A program made the translations under genes and the position numbers. DNA of 64,000 bases from Bin80 sp965203305. Lineage in GTDB: Bacteria > Bacteroidota > Rhodothermia > Rhodothermales > Bin80. The notes beneath the pieces are model-generated. The model saw nothing but the letters and a program-made list of their open reading frames with translations. It was not told the DNA's origin and made no database searches. Where the stretch lies: assembly GCA_965203305.1 (NCBI GenBank), contig OZ241874.1:2914001-2978000 (forward strand), in the 5' to 3' direction. Positions 18,682-25,935 of the stretch are shown here, piece by piece. The first letter of the stretch is position 1; every line of letters begins with the position of its first letter.

Positions 18682-21600
18682 GTGGAAGAGACCATTTGCG
18701 GTGCTTCACAGCGAGAGAGGTTTTCCGGCATACCGATTCGGGAACAAACATCTTTGCAGGATCTGGTCAGAACTGCGGAAGCCATACTGTCCACTCATGC
18801 GTACCACCGAGGCAGTGCCCACATTCATGACGAATCTGAATCATTTCCTGAGGCGATTATGAACGAAAAACCTGACTTTCTTTCCGATCTGCGGCCACTG
18901 CAATGGTCCCCCGGTGATCACTCTCATCTCAAGCCGGCCAGTCTCTATATTGGCAAGGGAACACTGGCCATGGAGGTCATAGTTTTTCATGTAACGAAGA
19001 GACTGAGTGATGGGGAGATCAGAAAAGTATGGAAGGCCCGCAAGGGAAAGCGGAGTGCTCCCCTCGTCCTGGTGCTTCTGTATCCAGATACTGCATGCCT
19101 GTGTGGTGCCGAGGGAGACCATCCCCCCATCTATCCTGACATGGATATTGGGCAGGCGGAACGGCTGTGCCGTGAACTCCTCGCACAGCCGGACCGGCAC
19201 GCTGCACTTCGCCTGCTGGCGCAGACAGGATCTTCCTTCCGAACGAGTCTGCCCGGACTTCGCAACGAAGGTCTCCTGGCTCTGCATGAACTGGAGCATG
19301 GTGTTCCCAAGCGAAACGATGTGCGGGATGCCCGAAAAAAGGCACGGACTACCCTGGGACTGCGGGGAGCGGATCTGTTGCAGGCCCTGGGATTTTCCAT
19401 TGAGCCTCTGGACAACCTGACAAGTGTGCTGCGCAGCCAGGACCGCAGAACAGCCCTTGCCGTCATGCTGCACGAGAACGAGTCCATGGAGCACAAGGAG
19501 CGTCGTTTCAACGAGCTTTCTCCGGTCAGCTACGCATTCCGAAAGGCAGACTCCGAGGATCTGCCGTGGATCATTTTCACGCAGGGGAATCGGGTTCGCC
19601 TGTACACAACCAGGATGGATGTGGGAGTAGGACGGCGGGGTCGCACAGAAACCTATGTGGAATGCCAGCCCTGGCTCCTTTCGGATGCCCAACTCCACTA
19701 TCTCTGGCTCCTGTATTCGGCTGAGGCCCTCACGCCCGGCGGGAGTCTGGATCAGCTGTTGCAAGGGTCCGAACGTTTCGCGGGAGACCTTGCCAAACGC
19801 CTGCGAGAGCGGATCTACAAATTCGTGGTCCCCACGCTGGCCCAGGGAATCACCCGTGCCCGCGGCATGGAGGCCCCGGAAGCGGAAGACCTGGAACTGA
19901 CCTACGAGATGGCACTCACGGTGCTGTTTCGTCTGCTGTTCATTGCGTATGCCGAAGACCGGGATCTGCTTCCCTATGGACAGAATGAGGCCTATCGCCG
20001 CCGATCCCTGAAAGAGAAGGCCAAAGAACTGTCCGATCTTGTTGCCCTGAATACGCCTATCGCAGAGGGAGACAGCCACTGGGTGGAAACAAAAAAACTC
20101 TGGGAAGCCGTGGCACGGGGCAATGGAGAGTGGGGCATTCCGGCATATGGGGGAGCTTTGTTCCTGGAGGATCCAGAGATTTCCCGAGCAGGGGCGGAAC
20201 TGTCCAGGATTATCCTTCCCAATGAATGTTTTGAGCAAGCCCTGCGGGATCTGCTGGTGATCCAGACTCGGGAAGATGTCCTCGGACCGGTGGACTTTCG
20301 CTCGCTTGGGGTACGCGAGTTTGGTACCATCTACGAAGGCCTTCTGGAGTCTGGACTGGCACGGGCCGACATGGATCTTGCTCTGAAAAAGCAGAAGAAC
20401 GGGGAAGTGTATGTTCCCGCCAAAGAGGGAGAGAAGCCGGTGGTTTCGACAGGCGAAGTTTATCTGCACAACCAGTCTGGGGCAAGAAAGTCCACCGGCA
20501 GTTACTACACCAAATCCTTTGCTGTGGATCATCTGCTGGACCGGGCCCTGCGTCCTGCCTTGGACGATCATTTTGCACGCCTGGATGCACTGGACTCGGT
20601 GGATGCCAGCGAGGCGTTCTTTGATGTTCGGGTGGCGGACATTGCCATGGGATCCGGGCATTTTCTGATCAGTGCGATTGATCTGATGGAACAGAAGATG
20701 GCCGACTATCTTGCCACTCGCCGCCTGTCAGGCGTGATGAATGAATTGCAGGGGTTACGCTCTGTTGCAATACATCAACTGGGGGAGGGCAGTGATCCCA
20801 TTGAGGACAGCCAGCTCCTTCGCCGCCTGATTGCCCGCAGGTGTATCTATGGCGTGGATCTCAACCCGCTTGCAGTCCAACTGGCACGGCTTGCGGTCTG
20901 GATTCATACGTTCGTCCCTGGACTGCCTCTGTCCTTTCTGGATCGCACACTCATTCATGGGAACTCGCTGGTCGGCATGGGGAGCATGGAAGAGATCTGG
21001 GATGCCTTTGAGAAGTTTTCTGTGCCGGTATTTAACCGGGACCGGGACACAAGGAAGCTTCTGGGGCCAGCAGAGAAGCCACTGCGACGGCTGGCGAACA
21101 GCAACGACACCTCTCTGGAAGATATTGCAGCGGCACGGACGGCACAGGAAGATGTGCGCGAGGCGATTCGGAGCACGGAAGCGCTCTGTGATCTGCTCAC
21201 CGCTGCTCCGATTGGTGATGAATCTGTGATCAAGGAAGTTCTGGATGAATGGGAAGAACTTTCGGACGCACTGCATGCGGATTCTACTAGGGTGCAAACA
21301 GCAGTTGATGCTGCTCAGAAAATCCTGCAGCCCCTTTCTGCGGTGCATTTTCCAATTGCCTTTCCAGAGGTGTTTCTTCGGGAGCGGCCGGGGTTTGATG
21401 TGATCCTTGGGAATCCTCCTTGGGAAAAAGTCAAAATTGATCAGGATGCTTTCTGGGCACGGCACTTTCCGGGATTGCGTGGCAAATCACAACGTGAACA
21501 GGAAGCTGAGAAGGAACATCTCCGAGAAGAGCGTCTGGATTTGGCAGCACTCTACGAGCAGGAACTCAATGAGACATACCAATATCGCAAGGTACTAGTG

Positions 21601-22215
21601 AGCGGGGCCTATCCCGGGATTGGAACAGGAGATCCCGATCTCTACAAGGCATTCTGCTGGCGATTCTGGCGGCTGTCTGGCTCAGATGGAGGCTATGTCG
21701 GAGTTGTTCTGCCACGCAGTGCAGTTGCCGCGAAGGGGTCCGAGAAGTTTCGCCAAACGATATTTTCTGAAGCTGTAAAAGTGGATGTAGTTGCCATGAC
21801 AAATCAAGCGGGATGGGTATTTGATGAAGTCGAAGAAAGGTATACCATCACCCTCATATGCGCCCAACACGGCAAACCCAGAGGGCAGTCCATTGCTTTG
21901 CAGGGGCCATATACTTCGCTGTCCGAGTTCAAAGCAGGCCAAACTCAAGATGCCGCGGCATTTACCCTTGAAGAGGTTAGGAACTGGAACGATACTGTCT
22001 CCCTTCCCCTTTTTCCAAGAGCGGATTCCACTCAGGTATTCGCTCAGTTACGCAAATCTCCCAGACTTGATCAAAGTTATATAAATAATATAATAGGGGG
22101 GGGGGGGGATTCAATGGCGGGCACGCCCGGATGCAGAACTACACCCTACCCAGCAAAAGAATCTGATGGATTTGAAGAGTACAGATTGCCCGGACAGATT
22201 CTGGCCCGTCTATAA
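18682..22215 (+). CDS. Eco57I/PglX-like N6-adenine DNA methylase (type IIG-like R-M), truncated by G13 tract
   Basis: A large restriction-modification or methylase protein. The N-terminal half (about 600 residues) has no clear nuclease motif that I can point to. The methylase domain has motif I (VADIAMGSGHFL, near residue 655), a helical insert, YGVDLNPLAVQLARLAVW and motif IV NPPW (VILGNPPWEK, near residue 910). A 13-base G run at 22096-22108 throws the frame so that translation stops at 22215. With 12 or 15 Gs it would read on to 22933, giving about 1416 residues. The frame opens at a GTG (18682), but the ATG at 18859 has a good GAGG site 5 bp upstream and may be the true start. No brx, pgl or dnd partner genes are nearby. 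Confidence 0.85.
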   Translation: MEETICGASQRERFSGIPIREQTSLQDLVRTAEAILSTHAYHRGSAHIHDESESFPEAIMNEKPDFLSDLRPLQWSPGDHSHLKPASLYIGKGTLAMEVIVFHVTKRLSDGEIRKVWKARKGKRSAPLVLVLLYPDTACLCGAEGDHPPIYPDMDIGQAERLCRELLAQPDRHAALRLLAQTGSSFRTSLPGLRNEGLLALHELEHGVPKRNDVRDARKKARTTLGLRGADLLQALGFSIEPLDNLTSVLRSQDRRTALAVMLHENESMEHKERRFNELSPVSYAFRKADSEDLPWIIFTQGNRVRLYTTRMDVGVGRRGRTETYVECQPWLLSDAQLHYLWLLYSAEALTPGGSLDQLLQGSERFAGDLAKRLRERIYKFVVPTLAQGITRARGMEAPEAEDLELTYEMALTVLFRLLFIAYAEDRDLLPYGQNEAYRRRSLKEKAKELSDLVALNTPIAEGDSHWVETKKLWEAVARGNGEWGIPAYGGALFLEDPEISRAGAELSRIILPNECFEQALRDLLVIQTREDVLGPVDFRSLGVREFGTIYEGLLESGLARADMDLALKKQKNGEVYVPAKEGEKPVVSTGEVYLHNQSGARKSTGSYYTKSFAVDHLLDRALRPALDDHFARLDALDSVDASEAFFDVRVADIAMGSGHFLISAIDLMEQKMADYLATRRLSGVMNELQGLRSVAIHQLGEGSDPIEDSQLLRRLIARRCIYGVDLNPLAVQLARLAVWIHTFVPGLPLSFLDRTLIHGNSLVGMGSMEEIWDAFEKFSVPVFNRDRDTRKLLGPAEKPLRRLANSNDTSLEDIAAARTAQEDVREAIRSTEALCDLLTAAPIGDESVIKEVLDEWEELSDALHADSTRVQTAVDAAQKILQPLSAVHFPIAFPEVFLRERPGFDVILGNPPWEKVKIDQDAFWARHFPGLRGKSQREQEAEKEHLREERLDLAALYEQELNETYQYRKVLVSGAYPGIGTGDPDLYKAFCWRFWRLSGSDGGYVGVVLPRSAVAAKGSEKFRQTIFSEAVKVDVVAMTNQAGWVFDEVEERYTITLICAQHGKPRGQSIALQGPYTSLSEFKAGQTQDAAAFTLEEVRNWNDTVSLPLFPRADSTQVFAQLRKSPRLDQSYINNIIGGGGDSMAGTPGCRTTPYPAKESDGFEEYRLPGQILARL
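22096..22108. repeat. G13 homopolymer, probable slipped-strand phase switch
   Basis: Thirteen consecutive G residues sit inside the methylase reading frame after codons for SYINNII. In the present state the frame continues as DSMAGTPGC and stops at 22215. Removing one G gives IQWRARPDAELHPTQQ, a stretch typical of this methylase family, and then joins the frame open to 22933. Both the location and the one-base restoration are as expected for replication slippage. Confidence 0.85.
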
Positions 22216-22933
22216 AGGAGAGTCCTTTGATCTCTGGACACCAGACACGGGGAAATACTACGCATGGGCGGACCCGAAACCTGTTCTGGAATTTCTTCAA
22301 TCCAAACGCCAGAGGGGAGGGAAAAACAGTAGAAGTGCACACTCTGAATTTTCGATGGAATATCTGAAGGACAGAAAAACCTTGCCCTGCTACCAAGCAC
22401 GAGTCGCATTCAGGGATGTTACGAATCGAACAAATCAACGTACTGTCATTGCCTGTCTTGTACCACCCAAGGTATTCGTCACAGGTAAAGCACCCTACTT
22501 TCTCTGGCCTCACGGAGATGAAAAAGATCAGGCATTCCTCTTAGGTGTCCTCTCGTCCATCCCTCTGGACTGGTATGCGCGGCGATTTGTGGAAACAAGT
22601 CTCAGTTTTTTTGTGATTAACCCATTTCCCATCCCCCGCCCTTCCCGTGATAATGTACTGTGGCAACGCGTCGTTGAACTCTCCGGGAGACTGGCCTGCC
22701 CGGATGATCGCTTTGCGGAGTGGGCGAAACAAGTGGGAGTAGCCTGCGGGCCTCTGGACGAAGACGAAAAGGAAGACAAGATCCGGGAACTGGATGCCGT
22801 GGTTGCCCACTTGTATGGACTCAGCGAGTCACAACTCGTCCACATCTTCGAAACATTCCACAAGGGCTGGGACTACTCCAGAAGGCTCTCTGGTGTACTG
22901 CACCATTACCAGTCATGGAATACAAGAAAATAA
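22109..22933 (+). CDS. Out-of-frame 3' part of the methylase gene (target-recognition region)
   Basis: This is the remaining quarter of the methylase gene in the +1 frame; it has an internal ATG at 22166 but is unlikely to be made alone. It reads TDCPDRFWPVYKGESFDLW, CYQARVAFRDVTNRTN, PYFLWPHGDEKDQAFLLGVL, SSIPLDWYARRFVE, and INPFPIPRP, all characteristic of the C-terminal target-recognition part of Eco57I/PglX-like proteins. Its preservation despite the upstream frame break argues that the full-length protein is made in some cells. It ends 161 bp before the left inverted repeat's flank. Confidence 0.8.
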   Translation: MQWRARPDAELHPTQQKNLMDLKSTDCPDRFWPVYKGESFDLWTPDTGKYYAWADPKPVLEFLQSKRQRGGKNSRSAHSEFSMEYLKDRKTLPCYQARVAFRDVTNRTNQRTVIACLVPPKVFVTGKAPYFLWPHGDEKDQAFLLGVLSSIPLDWYARRFVETSLSFFVINPFPIPRPSRDNVLWQRVVELSGRLACPDDRFAEWAKQVGVACGPLDEDEKEDKIRELDAVVAHLYGLSESQLVHIFETFHKGWDYSRRLSGVLHHYQSWNTRK

Positions 22934-23086
22934 TCCCGTGCATCACCGTGTCAAACCGTAATTCTGCAGTCGCAGGCAGATCCATACGGATGAGGTGAAC
23001 CTGCCAACACCACATCGGTAAGAATGACCAGAGCAGAGGACAACCTCTATCCCTGAACCCGAGTCCCTATGCTCTATCCCTCGCCC

Positions 23087-23118
23087 TTACTTTGGGGAAT
23101 TATCCAGCAAAATCCGCA
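23087..23118. repeat. Target duplication TTACTTTG plus left inverted repeat
   Basis: TTACTTTG (23087-23094) is followed immediately by the 24-bp left terminal repeat starting GGGAATTATCC. The same 8 bp recur at the right end. The two outer repeats would not be expected by chance next to matching inverted ends. Confidence 0.75.
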
Positions 23119-24396
23119 CGTGCGGGAACAGACCCTGCCCCGAAGCGTAGTCTTTTTTTGACCAACCACGACAGGAAATGAGCGGGATACAAGGACTTTA
23201 TGATCGGGGAGCCACCGACTACTTCCACGGACGCACATCAATCCTGAAAAGATTCGAAGACTTGCTGGCCAAGTCCGGGGAGACCAGTGGGGGAAGCACG
23301 TTCCTCGTGCAAGGCCCTCCGGGGATCGGCAAAACAGCACTTCTGGCCGAATGCTGGATGAAGGCGGCGGAAGCTGGATGGCATGTCGCAGAGATTGACC
23401 CGGATGATTTGTGGGATGCAGACAAACTGCAGGAAACGCTTGGTCTCCCGCCAGAAAAAAGAACCGTGTCGCACACCGTGGAAGGAGGGGGGACGCTGGA
23501 TTTAAACCTGGTCAAGGGGGGAGCAAAACGCAGAAAAACATACGTGGTCAATACATCCAGGGCTACCCCTCTGGAGCTGATAAAAAAAGCGGGGGAACCA
23601 CTCCTACTGATTCTGGACGAGGCCCAGCATCTGGGCGAAGACGGTGGTCCGCCAGAAGAGCACCGCAAGCCTGTCCGCACTCTTCTGAAAAAGATTCACA
23701 ATGGCGGGGTCGGGAAATCCGTCATCCTGCTGGCGGGCGGGCTGGGGATGACCTTCGAATCCTTTGCAGCACTGGGGATATCCCGTCCACTGCTTGGGTC
23801 CAGGTTCAACATGGAACCCCTGAAAAGGGAAGAAGAAAGGGCGGTGGTGGAAGACTGGCTCACAAAGGAAGGGGAAGCACAGGGAGACCCCACCGCGTGG
23901 ATTGATGCGATCACCCAGGAAACATACGGATGGGCGCAACACATCATATCGTATACGTTACCCGCCGTCTCCTACCTAAAAAACCATGGCAACAAGATGA
24001 CAGACATGGGACTTGCCTCCGTCATGGAAGAAGGACGGGCAAATCGCATGGAATACTATAAACACCGTCTGAGTCCCTTCACGGCGAAAGAGTGCAGGAG
24101 TTTTGCACGGATACTGCTGGCAAGTTCGGGCGAAGGCGGGATAGAACAGGAGGTGGCCGTGGACCAACTGGACAAGGAGTACGGAGCGGGGGAAGGCGCA
24201 GAACTCTTTTTCCAGGCGGTTCGCCGGGGAGTCTTCCATATGGAAGAAACAACGAAGTTATACTCCGCCCCGATCCCGTCCCTGCGGGAGTACATCATCA
24301 GAAATTTCCCTCCAAAAGAGCAGTCCCCGAACATGGGACTGGAGAAATAATACTCTCTCCCGGTTCCAGACTTGCGGATTTTACTGGATAATTCCC
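23095..24396 (+). mobile_element. Transposon-like unit carrying only an AAA/STAND-like ATPase
   Basis: The unit is bounded by inverted repeats at 23095-23118 and 24373-24396 that match at 23 of 24 positions (GGGAATTATCCAG followed by C or T, then AAAATCCGCA); weaker matching continues inward for about 10 bp to GGAAC. Directly outside, TTACTTTG occurs exactly on both sides (23087-23094 and 24397-24404), as expected of an 8-bp target duplication. The interior holds one complete ATPase gene and no transposase. The near-perfect ends suggest a recent insertion. It may move with a transposase supplied from elsewhere, or the ATPase may serve transposition itself. Confidence 0.75.
23178..24350 (+). 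CDS. Stand-alone AAA/STAND-like ATPase, paralogue of 43110-44249
   Basis: A 390-residue ATPase. It opens with DRGATDYFHGR, a motif shared with its paralogue. Walker A is GPPGIGKT (about residues 47-54), Walker B is LLLILDEAQHL, a sensor-like strand is VILLAGGLGMT, and ETYGWAQHI resembles the GxP region of ORC/STAND ATPases. A helical C-terminal part ends PIPSLREYIIRNFP. No effector, nuclease, transposase or DNA-binding domain is attached. The ATG at 23178 follows CAGGAA. It is the only gene of the transposon-like unit and points the same way as the methylase upstream. Function unknown; roles in target choice for transposition or in defence are both open. Confidence 0.82.
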   Translation: MSGIQGLYDRGATDYFHGRTSILKRFEDLLAKSGETSGGSTFLVQGPPGIGKTALLAECWMKAAEAGWHVAEIDPDDLWDADKLQETLGLPPEKRTVSHTVEGGGTLDLNLVKGGAKRRKTYVVNTSRATPLELIKKAGEPLLLILDEAQHLGEDGGPPEEHRKPVRTLLKKIHNGGVGKSVILLAGGLGMTFESFAALGISRPLLGSRFNMEPLKREEERAVVEDWLTKEGEAQGDPTAWIDAITQETYGWAQHIISYTLPAVSYLKNHGNKMTDMGLASVMEEGRANRMEYYKHRLSPFTAKECRSFARILLASSGEGGIEQEVAVDQLDKEYGAGEGAELFFQAVRRGVFHMEETTKLYSAPIPSLREYIIRNFPPKEQSPNMGLEK

Positions 24397-24404
24397 TTAC
24401 TTTG
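24373..24404. repeat. Right inverted repeat plus target duplication TTACTTTG
   Basis: The right terminal repeat (24373-24396) is the reverse complement of the left one with a single mismatch, and TTACTTTG follows at 24397-24404. Only 22 bp separate the ATPase stop from this repeat, so the gene nearly fills the element. Confidence 0.75.
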
Positions 24405-24587
24405 CTTTCTATGCCCTTTTCTGGTCCTTCTGTTTTCCTGCTCCAATGTCGTTCCTTGCTCCACTTGTGTTTCAACGCGGCCTCGCGAATTATTTCTGCC
24501 CTCTACACCACAGGATTAGGCTCGCGCGCTAAGTGGAGATTCCATGGACAGAACAATGACAGTGAATTGGCATCCGATATGTCCGGC

Positions 24588-25010
24588 TTATGGTACTCTT
24601 GTCGAAACAGGAGATGCTGGAACGGCTGTGCCTTGCATGGGCGGCGGCGATGAAGGCAGATCATCTTCAAAGAGATTTCTCAGTTTCGGGCTGATCAATA
24701 CCGCTCCTTCTATGCGTGAGACGCGAGTATTGGTATCAGCTACAACAACCTTTATCTCTTTGTACTCTTCCTTCAGTTTGACAAAATCCTTTTGCATGGA
24801 GACAACAGCGAGATGAAGTTCTTTAATCTCTCTATAGCCCTCCTTCAGTTCGGCAACATCAACCTGAATCTTGGCAACATCTTCTCGTACTGAGATTAAC
24901 TGGTTCAAGAGAGCATCATAGCGTTCATCGGATCGCCTGTTTTGTGCAACAATCATGGCAACCATGAGGCTTGCTGCCGAACTGATGACGGTGATAGAAA
25001 TTGCGTCCAT
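24588..25010 (-). CDS. Small membrane-anchored coiled-coil protein
   Basis: A 140-residue protein with an N-terminal hydrophobic helix (residues 3-22, ISITVISSAASLMVAMIVAQ) and then a long heptad-rich stretch (about residues 30-105: VREDVAKIQVDVAELKEGY and KLKEEYKEIKVVVADTNTRV). A proline-rich tail ends the protein. The layout resembles phage or plasmid 'hemolysin XhlA-like' and other small anchored coiled-coil proteins, but no family motif is diagnostic. It lies just right of the transposon-like unit and reads towards it. Role unknown. Confidence 0.6.
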   Translation of the reverse strand: MDAISITVISSAASLMVAMIVAQNRRSDERYDALLNQLISVREDVAKIQVDVAELKEGYREIKELHLAVVSMQKDFVKLKEEYKEIKVVVADTNTRVSRIEGAVLISPKLRNLFEDDLPSSPPPMQGTAVPASPVSTRVP

Positions 25011-25935
25011 CTAACCTAAGAGCCTGTTTGAATTATTTCGAAGTCACAGAATATATCAGGCCCTGCTGGGTATGATCAAAGTGCGATGCCGTTCATGGGT
25101 AACCTCTGGTATGGCATAATGATCCGTACATCCTGGGGCTGCATTCCGACGCGATACTGAATCTCCTGACTCGTGCCATGCATACACGAGAATGAATCCA
25201 TGCACAGCTCTGCAGAAGAACCCCATTATCCAAAATGACAGATAGATTCTCCAGAAAACATCCCGTGGATTCGGAAATGTGAGAAAACTCTGGTTCTACA
25301 TGTTAATCTGTGCCTCGTACTTGATCGCCTGACATATGACTTCGAAATCTGCTCCCCTCCCCCAAACACCATCACGATAGACGATGTACTGCCGTGAGTT
25401 ATACTCCCAGTAAATCGCCCCTCCCTAGTAACAGTAACGCTCTTCCATACAGAAATAAGCTCCATCAACTGATAAGCTACAACATCATAGGAACGGTATG
25501 TCCCAGTCTTGTCGTCTTCTGGAGTGTTCGGACGGATACAATTGAACAGCGTGTTCAGGAATTTCTCCAGCATTTGCATGTGTCCGTGGAAATACGGCTT
25601 CTCTCCCTGATGATCTGGATACTGCGATACTCCTCTCCCCAAAGTACAACTCATCCATGGCCACAGGAAGCATCCTTGTATCTGACACCTTTGCAAACGA
25701 ATCTGTCTTCTCCTCTTGGGGGCAGTATGGCCAAAAATGTTCCTGATCTGCTTCACCAGGTACCCCGCAAGAAAAGATTCTCCGCGAAAAATGTGGATGA
25801 CCGGATACGAGATCATGGTCTCTCGCCCCTCACTCCCGGCAGCTAGGGCGGGCTCTGCCATCTTGTACAACTGCCCTTCTACAGAATCTGATCAGATGAT
25901 CAACTCCCGATATAGGATGGCTGAACCTGCTCGGA
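25011..25935. pseudogene. Decayed region, possible ATPase-family fragment on the minus strand
   Basis: In 925 bp no intact gene is convincing. On the minus strand protein-like text jumps between frames: RMLPVAMDELYFGERSIAV in one, PYFHGHMQMLEKFLNTLF in another (25226-25870), and GAIYWEYNSRQYIVYRDGVW in a third. The second stretch resembles the YFHGR-x3-IL-x2-F-x3-L start of the two ATPases in this window. A frameshifted remnant is the simplest reading, but the rest of the ATPase is not recognisable here. Confidence 0.35.

Noticed and set aside
18841..20661. A 606-codon leftward open frame opposite the methylase gene
   Set aside because: It has no recognisable motif, its start is arbitrary, and it mirrors a strand with clear family motifs. 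Long antisense frames are expected opposite a biased coding strand.
18682..24350. A BREX or Pgl defence island
   Set aside because: The methylase is PglX-like, but no PglZ, BrxA, BrxB, BrxC or BrxL gene is present; the adjacent ATPase is far too short for BrxC/PglY and lies in its own mobile unit.
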